DNA of 64,000 nucleotides, from positions 186,001-250,000 of the forward strand of contig NZ_SDSC01000001.1 of NCBI RefSeq assembly GCF_004117835.1. The letters are read 5' to 3'. The DNA is from Macrococcus sp. DPC7161. Lineage in GTDB: Bacteria > Bacillota > Bacilli > Staphylococcales > Staphylococcaceae. Both the position numbers and the translations under genes were made by a program. Positions 45,210 to 51,651 of this stretch are shown here, one piece after another. The number at the start of each line of letters is the position of its first letter. Positions within the stretch are counted from its first letter, which is position 1. The notes under the pieces were generated by a model. That model saw nothing but the letters and a program-made list of their open reading frames with translations. It did no database searches and was not told the origin of the DNA.

Positions 45210-45283
45210 TTAAACTATATATTTTAGTGTTGAAATGGTAAAATTACTTATATCCATTTTTTATGATCTTTTTAAACTACTGT
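45210..45283 (+). repeat. Leader repeat, copy 1
   Basis: An imperfect repeat of about 75 bp starting at aaactatatatttt and ending with the exact 19-mer gatctttttaaactactgt (45265-45283). The same order of elements occurs at 45676-45750. Each copy stands 50-80 bp before an LDGK small gene, so it may hold a shared promoter or regulatory RNA element. Confidence 0.65.
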
Positions 45284-45304
45284 CTTATTTGATGGTAGTT
45301 TTTA
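45274..45304 (+). terminator. Possible weak terminator/attenuator in leader copy 1
   Basis: aaactac (45274-45280) pairs with gtagttt (45295-45301) across a 14-nt loop, followed by T's. Copy 2 of the leader lacks the 3' arm, so only copy 1 can fold this way. Confidence 0.4.
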
Positions 45305-45359
45305 ATTATAAAATTATTGCTATGATTGGCAAAGTTATTAAAGTGTTTAAGGTGATTGA

Positions 45360-45554
45360 ATGCAACCGACTAGATTAGATGGTAAACCTTATACTAGAGA
45401 AGAATTAGAGGGAATGTATAAATCAGCATTAAAAAGAGAAAATGTTAAACGTCATAACAAATATAAGCTTGATGATAACGCTACAAGTGATAGTTTTTTT
45501 AAGTTTGTTGATAGAGAAGTAGAGCGATTAGAAAAAGAGAATGATCGATTTTAA
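45360..45554 (+). CDS. Small LDGK-motif protein B
   Basis: Function unknown. The 64-aa basic protein begins MQPTRLDGKPYTREELEGMY (LDGK at residues 6-9) and continues with a charged helix rich in Lys, Arg and Glu ending DREVERLEKENDRF. Start ATG 45360 follows aaggtgattga, nearly the same ribosome-site context as protein C (taggtgatagt). Preceded by leader repeat copy 1. It is a probable paralogue of proteins A and C; high charge and no hydrophobic core suggest a nucleic-acid or protein-binding peptide, which is inference. Confidence 0.6.
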   Translation: MQPTRLDGKPYTREELEGMYKSALKRENVKRHNKYKLDDNATSDSFFKFVDREVERLEKENDRF

Positions 45555-45675
45555 ATTAAGTCAGCAATCACTTTTTTCATGATAAAGCTATTAGTTATTA
45601 CTTTAAAAAACTTTAATTTTACAGACTTTTAAATGGCTTTTATAGGTTAGTATTAAAAAAAGTTTATTAGCTTTA

Positions 45676-45750
45676 AACTATGTATAATTTAATGATGAAA
45701 TTTCAAAAATTTATTATATTCACCTTTCAAAGATCTTTTTAAACTACTGT
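45676..45750 (+). repeat. Leader repeat, copy 2
   Basis: Runs from aaactatgtataattt to the exact 19-mer gatctttttaaactactgt (45732-45750). It lies 50 bp before LDGK protein C. The rest of the 45555-45800 gap shows no gene. Confidence 0.65.
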
Positions 45751-45800
45751 TTTTTGTGAAAATATTTTTTTAACTAATTGTAAAAAGGTTAGGTGATAGT

Positions 45801-45938
45801 ATGGATAAAGTTTTAGACGGGAAACCTATTTCTCCAAAAGAATTTATTGAAGCTTTAGAGAAAGCTCAAAAAGAGATAGAAAAAAATAATACAAGAAATG
45901 AAAAAACACGTAATGAGGAGCAAAAAAATATTAAGTAA
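45801..45938 (+). CDS. Small LDGK-motif protein C
   Basis: A 45-aa protein, MDKVLDGKPISPKEFIEALE followed by a Lys/Glu/Asn-rich tail ending QKNIK. The LDGKPxSxxEF helix start aligns with proteins A (44663) and B (45360) without gaps over about 20 residues. Ribosome site aggtga lies 5-6 nt before the ATG. A good terminator directly follows the stop, which supports expression as a real small gene. No function can be assigned. Confidence 0.6.
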   Translation: MDKVLDGKPISPKEFIEALEKAQKEIEKNNTRNEKTRNEEQKNIK

Positions 45939-45943
45939 TAGAG

Positions 45944-45973
45944 GATAGCCATTAAGTTGGTTATCTTTTTTTT
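45944..45973 (+). terminator. Terminator after LDGK protein C
   Basis: gatagcca (45944-45951) pairs with tggttatc (45958-45965) with one G-U pair, followed by eight T's. Confidence 0.75.
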
Positions 45974-46158
45974 GAAAAAAAATTTCAAAGATTCTTTTAT
46001 TCATAAGATCCATGTGAGTTACGTTCTGGTCTAACTTAAAAATCTTATATATAAGTTTTTCTTATGTTAATTGCTATGTGATGATAAATTTTAAAATGAT
46101 AGTTTCTTTTATTTATAAGTTATATTTAGATTAGTTTACATAGATGAGAGGTAATATG

Positions 46159-46560
46159 ATGTGGTATAACGAAGATAAATTCCCTAATAATTATTCTTGC
46201 CCACCTGTTGATGCTTATAACTATAATGGGCTTTTGTATAAAGTTAGTACTTCAGCTGATGAACATGATATATACTTAAGAAAAACAGCTATAGAACAAA
46301 GGAATAATATTAGTAACAATAAATTATGTCAAGCTTGTGGTCATTCTGTCTTTTTAGATAAAGAAGATATACTAAAATCTATAGAGAAGAGTAGTAAAGT
46401 TAGTAAGGGTGTATTAAAGAAATGGAAACATATTTATAGTTTTAATCCTAATTCGAAAAGTAAGATATTAGACACACCATCAAAAAACACTAAAAATCAC
46501 CATACATATTGGCATTATGGAAATAACGATATTATTTTTTGTTATGAACAAAGAATATAA
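46159..46560 (+). CDS. Island cassette gene 1: hypothetical protein with CPPxDA and CxxCG motifs
   Basis: A 133-aa soluble protein of unknown function. It opens MWYNEDKFPNNYSCPPVDAY, then has CQACGHSVFLDKEDI around residue 60. It ends with a His/Trp-rich segment, SKNTKNHHTYWHYGNND. The Cys pair and clustered His residues could bind metal, but this is inference. Phrases of this type recall small uncharacterised proteins scattered on bacterial islands. I use ATG 46159, 7 nt after gagagg; ATG 46156 or 46144 are possible. It is 12 bp before the next gene and clearly shares an operon with it. Confidence 0.7.
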   Translation: MWYNEDKFPNNYSCPPVDAYNYNGLLYKVSTSADEHDIYLRKTAIEQRNNISNNKLCQACGHSVFLDKEDILKSIEKSSKVSKGVLKKWKHIYSFNPNSKSKILDTPSKNTKNHHTYWHYGNNDIIFCYEQRI

Positions 46561-46572
46561 GGGGGATAAATC

Positions 46573-47763
46573 ATGAAAGAAATTATTTATAAAGATATTG
46601 AAATTCTTGAAATATTTGATGAGATTGAAACCCCTATTTTCTTTAGTTTCAAATTAAATAATAGGGGTAGTAAGAAGAATGTTATTTATATAAGTATATT
46701 TGCAGACTATGATCTAGATACAGATACAGACATCTATTTAACTACATCAATTTTCAAGAAAGAATATGATAAATTAATTAGTGGAGATATAGAGATTAGA
46801 AGTTGTTTTGTAAACTCTCCCGATTTATTTTTAATTTATGGTTTCTTTAATGACTTCAAATTATTACCAGTACAAAATAACAAAATAGAAGAATATTATC
46901 CAGACAGTAATGTTTTTTTAAATTTTCATAACGGTGAGTATTATTTCATCGATAAAAATGAGTTGCTAAATGAAGTGGAAGACCTTAAGCCACTAAAAGT
47001 TATTGAAACCTCTGGTATTAAAAAATTTTTAGAAAATCCAATTAAAAATAAAGATTATTGGTTTGTTTCGTTTGGTAATAACTATAAAAATTTAACTGCA
47101 GATGTTCTTGGTGATTTATTAAACGCTATTACTAGAATAAAAAATGATATTAGTAAAAATAGTTTCGAATTATTTGCTAGACATTCTTTTGAGGGCAGTT
47201 ATGGAATTTCGTTTGAAATAAACGAAGAAATTTGCATTAATGAAGATACTATTTTTAATGATATGAATGAAATAAATAGTTTATTTACTATCATCAATGA
47301 TTCTAAATATAAAGAAAACCCTCAGTTAATTGCCAAAACGTTTGGTAATAAAGTTACTAAACCGTTGCAAGATTTTTTAACTATACTTATAAGTAATAAT
47401 TTAGACTTCAAGTCATTATATATAGATAAAGATAATCGTGTTTCAGCTGGATATATTAATACTAATACCCTTGAATCTTTTGAATTTTTAATAGAAAACG
47501 AAATAATAGTTGAGGAAAGATTACTTTTAAATGATGGATTTGTGACTAAAATAGATGTTAAGAATAAATCATTTGGAATAGAACATGAGAATATGTATTT
47601 TAAAGGGCAGATTTCTGATAAATTAATTGATAAATATAAGAATGAGTGGATAGATTTTAGAATTGGAAATGTAAAAAAAATAAATTTGATTAAAAAACTA
47701 ATAACTCATGGTATTTCTTCAGAACAGAAAACTGTATATGTGTTAGAAGATTTAACTTATTAA
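46573..47763 (+). CDS. Island cassette gene 2: hypothetical 396-aa protein
   Basis: Function unknown. The N-terminal ~100 residues (IEILEIFDEIETPIFFSFKL... TSIFKKEYDKLISGDIEIRS) look like a compact beta-rich domain resembling, by eye, DUF6575-type proteins; I cannot confirm this. The rest is acidic, Asn/Asp/Ile-rich, with FGNKVTKPLQDFLTILI near residue 260 and a C-terminal beta-rich part. No Walker, nuclease or membrane motif is visible. Start ATG follows agggggat. Last gene before attR, the typical cargo position in integrated elements. Confidence 0.75.
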   Translation: MKEIIYKDIEILEIFDEIETPIFFSFKLNNRGSKKNVIYISIFADYDLDTDTDIYLTTSIFKKEYDKLISGDIEIRSCFVNSPDLFLIYGFFNDFKLLPVQNNKIEEYYPDSNVFLNFHNGEYYFIDKNELLNEVEDLKPLKVIETSGIKKFLENPIKNKDYWFVSFGNNYKNLTADVLGDLLNAITRIKNDISKNSFELFARHSFEGSYGISFEINEEICINEDTIFNDMNEINSLFTIINDSKYKENPQLIAKTFGNKVTKPLQDFLTILISNNLDFKSLYIDKDNRVSAGYINTNTLESFEFLIENEIIVEERLLLNDGFVTKIDVKNKSFGIEHENMYFKGQISDKLIDKYKNEWIDFRIGNVKKINLIKKLITHGISSEQKTVYVLEDLTY

Positions 47764-47785
47764 ATCAAAATTTTAGAAGTATAAT

Positions 47786-47808
47786 AAAAACTACAAAAAA
47801 ACGACAAC
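47786..47808. repeat. Right arm-type repeat
   Basis: Matches 44329-44351 at 22 of 23 positions, same orientation. A partial further copy (aaaactacaa, from 47809) follows directly. It lies 115 bp before the right core. Confidence 0.7.
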
Positions 47809-47821
47809 AAAACTACAATAG

Positions 47822-47910
47822 ATAACATCCAATGAAATATAAAACTAAAGACAGGTAGTCTAAACCCTTGATAACACTGTGTTTTGTATTTTATCGGATG
47901 TTATTTTTTT
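47822..47910 (+). terminator. Structured element with terminator-like end before attR
   Basis: ataacatcc (47822-47830) pairs with ggatgttat (47896-47904), followed by seven T's. The 65-nt interior holds small possible hairpins such as agac/gtct near 47854. It could terminate the cassette operon or be the 3' end of a small RNA. The loop is long for a simple terminator. Confidence 0.45.
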
Positions 47911-47923
47911 GCCATACGTGATA

Positions 47924-47945
47924 CTTATATGATGATGTAGTTATA
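47924..47945. repeat. Right attachment core (attR)
   Basis: Identical over 22 bp to the end of priA at 44250-44271, including the PYMMM-stop codons out of any gene context. Flanking bases differ on both sides, so the match is sharply limited, as expected for an integration crossover. Confidence 0.85.
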
Positions 47946-48033
47946 TTGACTTTGCATATTCATTATTTTAATTTCCTAACATTTACAAATATGATATTAT
48001 TGATGTAATAATGGTTTCAATGGAGGAGTTATT

Positions 48034-48234
48034 GTGAATAAAGTATTTTTTATTTCAAAACTACTAATTTCATTAGCAATAATCGGTACATTGTTTGGTG
48101 TTCTTGGTGTCATTCTTGCAATAAGTAAAAGTGAGCTTGCAATGATACCAGTAATAATATGTGCAATAATGCCAATAATTTTTTTACATTATTATGATAG
48201 TGAAGAAAAAAAGTATTATGATAAGTATAAATAA
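48034..48234 (+). CDS. Small two-TM membrane protein
   Basis: Not recognised. The 66-aa protein has two hydrophobic segments (residues ~6-29 and ~36-52) and a charged C-terminus, DSEEKKYYDKYK. Start is GTG 48034 behind tggagga. It lies just outside attR and is followed by a strong hairpin terminator, so it is expressed singly. Whether it belongs to the chromosome backbone or an earlier insertion cannot be told. Confidence 0.65.
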   Translation: MNKVFFISKLLISLAIIGTLFGVLGVILAISKSELAMIPVIICAIMPIIFLHYYDSEEKKYYDKYK

Positions 48235-48263
48235 CCACATTGCAATATTCGCAATGTGGTTTT
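48233..48263 (+). terminator. Terminator after the small membrane protein
   Basis: An 11-bp perfect stem (aaccacattgc / gcaatgtggtt) with a 7-nt loop and T's, overlapping the stop codon. Confidence 0.8.
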
Positions 48264-48328
48264 AATATGCATAATTTTAAATTTATGTAGTTATAAAAGA
48301 AAGTGCCTTAGTTTTAATACTTCATATT

Positions 48329-48883
48329 TTAATAAAAGCTCAAAGTTAATATAAATAATACTTCTGCAGAGGATTTACTTTCATTAATGAAACGATGGCG
48401 CATATTTTTAGGGATTCTTACAACATCTCCTTCTTCTAATAAAAAAATCTCATCTTCTAATTGCACATTAATCTTACCTTTAACAACAACAGCTATTTCT
48501 TCTTTATTATCATGTTGATAATGTGATTCAGTTGTTTTGGATTGTGGTTTTATTTCCATTTGTAAAACTTCCACATTTGTCTTCATAAAATCAGGTGTTA
48601 ATAAGTCATAAACAATGTGTTCATTGTCTTGTCGATATATTTTTTCACGATTTTCTTTTTTTGAAATTAAAGATGAATAGTCAATATCATCAATAAATAA
48701 CGTGAATAACGGTACACCTAATGTTTTAGCGATTATTTCTAAAACTTGTAAAGAAGGATTGCCAATACCTCTTTCTAGTTGACTGATCAATGATGTACTG
48801 ATACCTGATTGTTTAGAGAATTCGCGGATGGTTAATTGATTCTTTTTTCTATAATTTGAAATTGTTAATCCAAGTTTTCTCAT
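48329..48883 (-). CDS. XRE-family regulator with C-terminal cupin domain
   Basis: A 184-aa repressor/activator type. The N-terminal Cro/C1 helix-turn-helix reads LTISNYRKKNQLTIREFSKQ then SGISTSLISQLERGIGNPS. A cupin sensor follows from about residue 100, with HYQHDNKEEIAVVVKGKI and the EGDVVRIPKNMRHRF turn. Start ATG 48883 is preceded by aggag; an ATG at 48922 lacks a site. It is divergent from the DMT exporter gene, and the 137-bp gap holds duplicated operator-like repeats. This suggests local control of the transporter by a small-molecule ligand. Confidence 0.9.
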   Translation of the reverse strand: MRKLGLTISNYRKKNQLTIREFSKQSGISTSLISQLERGIGNPSLQVLEIIAKTLGVPLFTLFIDDIDYSSLISKKENREKIYRQDNEHIVYDLLTPDFMKTNVEVLQMEIKPQSKTTESHYQHDNKEEIAVVVKGKINVQLEDEIFLLEEGDVVRIPKNMRHRFINESKSSAEVLFILTLSFY

Positions 48884-48893
48884 ATTATTCTCC

Positions 48894-49005
48894 TGTTTAT
48901 TATAATGTTTGTTAATAATCATTTGTTATAGCATAGTAAATTGACTGATTTTTGATATATTAACTTTCTTGTTTATTATAAAATATATTTGTTATAAATA
49001 GTAAA
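48894..49005. promoter_or_regulatory. Divergent control region with duplicated operator-like repeats
   Basis: tgtttattataa occurs at 48894-48905 and 48970-48981. In both cases atttgttata follows 15 and 5 bp later (48921-48930, 48987-48996), then atagtaaa. Two similarly built sites between a regulator and a transporter are likely binding sites of the XRE protein. Confidence 0.6.
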
Positions 49006-49020
49006 CAAAGGGGTGTATTT

Positions 49021-49902
49021 ATGAAAGTTATTAATATTCTTTTACTCTTTCTTGCGGTATTTATGGTTTCAACTTCAGCAATCTTTGTAAAATTGATTAA
49101 TGTACCAGTGGAGGTATTGGCATTTTATCGATTATTCATTTCTTTTGTTGTGTTCGTCATGGTGATTTTATTTTCAAATAAATTAATTAATGAGTGCAAA
49201 ATGTTGACTAAAAAGTCAAAAATACTAATGATTTTTAGTGGTATATTGCTCGCAATTCATTATTTATTGTGGTTTGAATCTTTAAAATATACATCTGTAG
49301 CGAGTTCAACTGTAATTGTCACTTTGCAACCTATTTTTGCTATGATAGGTGGCTTTCTATTTTTTAAGGAACGTTTTCAAATGGGGGCTATTTTAGGGGT
49401 TTTTGTTGCAATAATTGGTAGTATTATTATTAGTTATCATGACTTTAAAATAAGTGGTTTAGCATTTTATGGAGATATATTAGCACTTATTGCTGCATTA
49501 ATTATTACGATTTATTTTTTTATAGGGCAACATGTAAGGATGAATACTAGTCTTGTTGTATATGCGACCGTGAGCTATGGTGCCAGTGCTTTATTTTTAT
49601 TGTTTATCAATATAATGAAACAGAATAATTTGATTCATTATGATATACATACTTGGATGATCTTTTTTGGTTTAGCATTTTGTGCTTCTATCATTGGGCA
49701 AACACTTTTTAACTATTTACTTAAATATTTTAGTGCAACAGTCATTTCAATGACTATATTAGGTGAAGTAATCGGAACATGTATATTAAGTTATTTTATA
49801 TTAAATGAATTTGCTACTTTATCTCAATTAATCGGTATTTTCTTAATTTTGATTGGACAAGTCTTATTTATTTTAGCTAACCGAGGTAATAGAAAAGTAT
49901 AA
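49021..49902 (+). CDS. EamA/DMT-superfamily transporter
   Basis: A 293-aa membrane protein with ten hydrophobic segments in two repeated EamA halves (about residues 5-135 and 150-288). Typical DMT phrases are present: VEVLAFYRLFISF, VASSTVIVTLQPIFAMIGG and ATVISMTILGEVIG. Such proteins export amino acids or other small metabolites; the substrate here is unknown. Start ATG follows aaagggg. Controlled probably by the divergent XRE-cupin gene. Confidence 0.9.
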   Translation: MKVINILLLFLAVFMVSTSAIFVKLINVPVEVLAFYRLFISFVVFVMVILFSNKLINECKMLTKKSKILMIFSGILLAIHYLLWFESLKYTSVASSTVIVTLQPIFAMIGGFLFFKERFQMGAILGVFVAIIGSIIISYHDFKISGLAFYGDILALIAALIITIYFFIGQHVRMNTSLVVYATVSYGASALFLLFINIMKQNNLIHYDIHTWMIFFGLAFCASIIGQTLFNYLLKYFSATVISMTILGEVIGTCILSYFILNEFATLSQLIGIFLILIGQVLFILANRGNRKV

Positions 49903-49939
49903 GCTGTATATAATAGATAATGCTCAAATAAAAGAGAAC

Positions 49940-49968
49940 TTTCAAAACTATGAATAATAGTTTTGAAA
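49940..49968. repeat. Inverted repeat between transporter and kinase genes
   Basis: tttcaaaacta pairs with tagttttgaaa across seven bases. No T-run follows on the plus strand, so it is either a weak terminator or an operator for the downstream kinase gene. Confidence 0.4.
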
Positions 49969-49997
49969 AAATAAAATATTAAAGGAGTAGAAAAGCA

Positions 49998-50942
49998 ATG
50001 TACAAATTACCTGGCAATATTGAAGTAAAAGATTTAAAACTGCTTCAAAAAAAGGATTATACAGAAGTTTTTCAAGGAAGGTTAAACAATAAAGAAATAA
50101 TTTTAAAGACATTTAAAAAGCACAATAATTATTATAGAGAAGTTAATAGTTTGAAGTCACTACAAAGTAAATTTCACTTTGTACCTCGATTAATGGAAAA
50201 TAATAATTCTCAAGAAAGCATGTATTTCATTGAAGAAAAAATAGATGGTAAAAATTTATTGGATAATTTTCAAAAATTAAACCAAAATGAAAAAGAAGAT
50301 GTTGTAAAAAAATCCGCTCAAGTATTAGGGATGTTAAATACTTGTTTAAATGAAAATGAACTCAAAGAGACAAATTTATGGAAATTTTATGATATGAATA
50401 TAAATGAATACAAAGAATATGATTGGAAAAAATATTACTTAAAACAAATACAAATTTGGATATCGAATATTGATAAAGATAACATTGATATAGATTTATA
50501 TAAATTATATGAAGAAATTGAAAATAAACTAAAGAAAGCGGATTCACTTTCGGAACACATTGGATTTATTCACCGTGATTATGGATTCAGAAATATATTA
50601 GTAAATAATGATAATGAAATCACAGGTGTTATTGATTTTGAACATGCTATGATTGGAGATATTTTATTTGATATAACAAAGATAATATTTAACGATTTAG
50701 ACTTTATGGAAGATCAATATTTAGCAAATTTATTTATTAAAGAGTGGTCAAATCAATTAAATATTGTATTAGATGAAAGAAAAATGTGGTTATATCTAAT
50801 GATTCAAGGTTTAGGGGTAGTTCAATGGGTAGACTCTCAAAAAATTCCTAGTAATAAAGTACTTAATGCCGAATTTAGAGAAAAAGGAATTAAAATTATA
50901 AAAGAGTCTATAAAGTATTTTGTGTTAGAAAATAAATTATAA
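49998..50942 (+). CDS. APH-fold phosphotransferase (aminoglycoside/choline-kinase-like)
   Basis: A 314-aa small-molecule kinase fold. The Brenner-type catalytic loop is HRDYGFRNILVNN near residue 192 and the metal-binding Asp is in GVIDFEHAMIGDILFD near residue 212. An N-terminal lobe contains the beta3 lysine (ILKTFKKHNNYYREVNSL). The substrate cannot be told: family members phosphorylate aminoglycosides, macrolides, choline, thiamine or methylthioribose. Start ATG follows aaaggag. The gene is Lys/Asn/Ile-rich like the nearby island. No resistance claim is justified. Confidence 0.8.
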   Translation: MYKLPGNIEVKDLKLLQKKDYTEVFQGRLNNKEIILKTFKKHNNYYREVNSLKSLQSKFHFVPRLMENNNSQESMYFIEEKIDGKNLLDNFQKLNQNEKEDVVKKSAQVLGMLNTCLNENELKETNLWKFYDMNINEYKEYDWKKYYLKQIQIWISNIDKDNIDIDLYKLYEEIENKLKKADSLSEHIGFIHRDYGFRNILVNNDNEITGVIDFEHAMIGDILFDITKIIFNDLDFMEDQYLANLFIKEWSNQLNIVLDERKMWLYLMIQGLGVVQWVDSQKIPSNKVLNAEFREKGIKIIKESIKYFVLENKL

Positions 50943-50977
50943 CGGTAGAATACAATAAATCCATATGAAGCTGTTAA

Positions 50978-51008
50978 CTACGGCGATAAATAAAAAATAT
51001 CACCGTAG
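50978..51008. repeat. Imperfect hairpin before def
   Basis: ctacggcgata pairs with tatcaccgtag (one mismatch) over a 9-nt A-rich loop. There is no T-run, so termination is doubtful. Confidence 0.35.
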
Positions 51009-51096
51009 ATATTGAAACACCATAACCATCATATTCACCCAACCAATACCTGTTACTATATGTAATGGGTATTTTCTTGTATAATAAACAAGTGAA

Positions 51097-51108
51097 TTAT
51101 GGTATAGT
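51097..51108 (+). promoter_or_regulatory. Putative extended -10 promoter of def
   Basis: TATGG directly precedes TATAGT (51103-51108), giving an extended -10. A TTGTAT at 51077-51082 is 20 bp upstream, too far for an ideal -35. The def start is 55 bp downstream. Confidence 0.4.
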
Positions 51109-51162
51109 ATTTATTTGTATTTAAATATGTAACTTATGAAAATAAAAAGCATTTGAGGTGGC

Positions 51163-51651
51163 ATGATGATTAAACCTTTAGTTGAAGAAAATCATCCAGT
51201 TTTACATAGAGAAGTGAAGGATGTAACGGTTTTTAACGATGATTTAAAAGTATTAATTCAAGATTTAGAAGATACTTTATTCCATCATGATGGTGTTGGG
51301 ATTGCTGCACCGCAAATTGGTGTGGATTTAAAAGTTGCTTTAGTGGATATGGAGCAAGATGGCATTTTGCAATTAATTAATCCAAAGATCATTTCTTATT
51401 CTGATGAAACAGAAAGTGATGTTGAAGGATGTTTATCTATTCCAAATGTTTTTGGATTAGTGGATAGAAGTACGACGATTGTTATAAAGGCAAATGATTT
51501 AAAGGGTAATGATATTGAAATGACTGCACATGATGATATTGCACGTATTATTCAACATGAAGTGGATCATTTATATGGTCATTTGTTTACTGAAAAAATG
51601 ACAAAACAATTAACTGAAGCAGAATTGGAGGAGATGTTCGGTGAAGAATAA
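51163..51651 (+). CDS. def: Peptide deformylase
   Basis: Removes the formyl group from nascent N-formyl-Met. The 162-aa zinc/iron protease has the three motifs GVGIAAPQIG, EGCLSIP and QHEVDHLYG (metal Cys and two His). Start is ATG 51163 or the next ATG 51166, behind tgaggtgg. It overlaps fmt, so formylation and deformylation genes are coupled. Confidence 0.97.
   Translation: MMIKPLVEENHPVLHREVKDVTVFNDDLKVLIQDLEDTLFHHDGVGIAAPQIGVDLKVALVDMEQDGILQLINPKIISYSDETESDVEGCLSIPNVFGLVDRSTTIVIKANDLKGNDIEMTAHDDIARIIQHEVDHLYGHLFTEKMTKQLTEAELEEMFGEE

Larger units (their letters stand above)
45033..45359. other. Non-coding stretch with a possible sRNA or leader
   Basis: 327 bp without a convincing gene. 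A TATAAT box occurs at 45071-45076 but no good -35 is at the right distance. ORFs of about 20 codons (e.g. ATG 45099) have poorly placed ribosome sites and no recognisable product. The last third (about 45210-45283) is the first copy of a leader repeat that recurs at 45676-45750. Confidence 0.5.
44250..47945. mobile_element. Small integrated element (integrase-decayed island) at priA
   Basis: About 3.7 kb bounded by perfect 22-bp repeats. It contains a broken integrase tail (minus strand), near-identical 23-nt arm-type repeats at both ends (44329-44351, 47786-47808), four small ORFs and a two-gene cassette. It is very AT-rich with long non-coding gaps, unlike the packed genes around it. No complete integrase, excisionase, replication or packaging gene is visible. 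It is therefore probably a relic or needs an integrase in trans. Relation to phage satellites or genomic islands is inference. Confidence 0.8.

Noticed and set aside
45099-45240. Very short ORFs (about 20 codons) after a TATAAT box in the 45-kb gap
   Set aside because: Ribosome sites are too close to the start codon, there is no -35 box and no recognisable peptide; chance ORFs in AT-rich DNA explain them.
44250-47945. SCC-type (serine recombinase) cassette
   Set aside because: No ccr-like gene is seen, the site is not rlmH, and the remnant is tyrosine-recombinase type.
49998-50942. Calling the APH-fold kinase an aminoglycoside or macrolide resistance gene
   Set aside because: Only the generic kinase motifs are visible; nothing distinguishes antibiotic substrates from choline, thiamine or sugar kinases.
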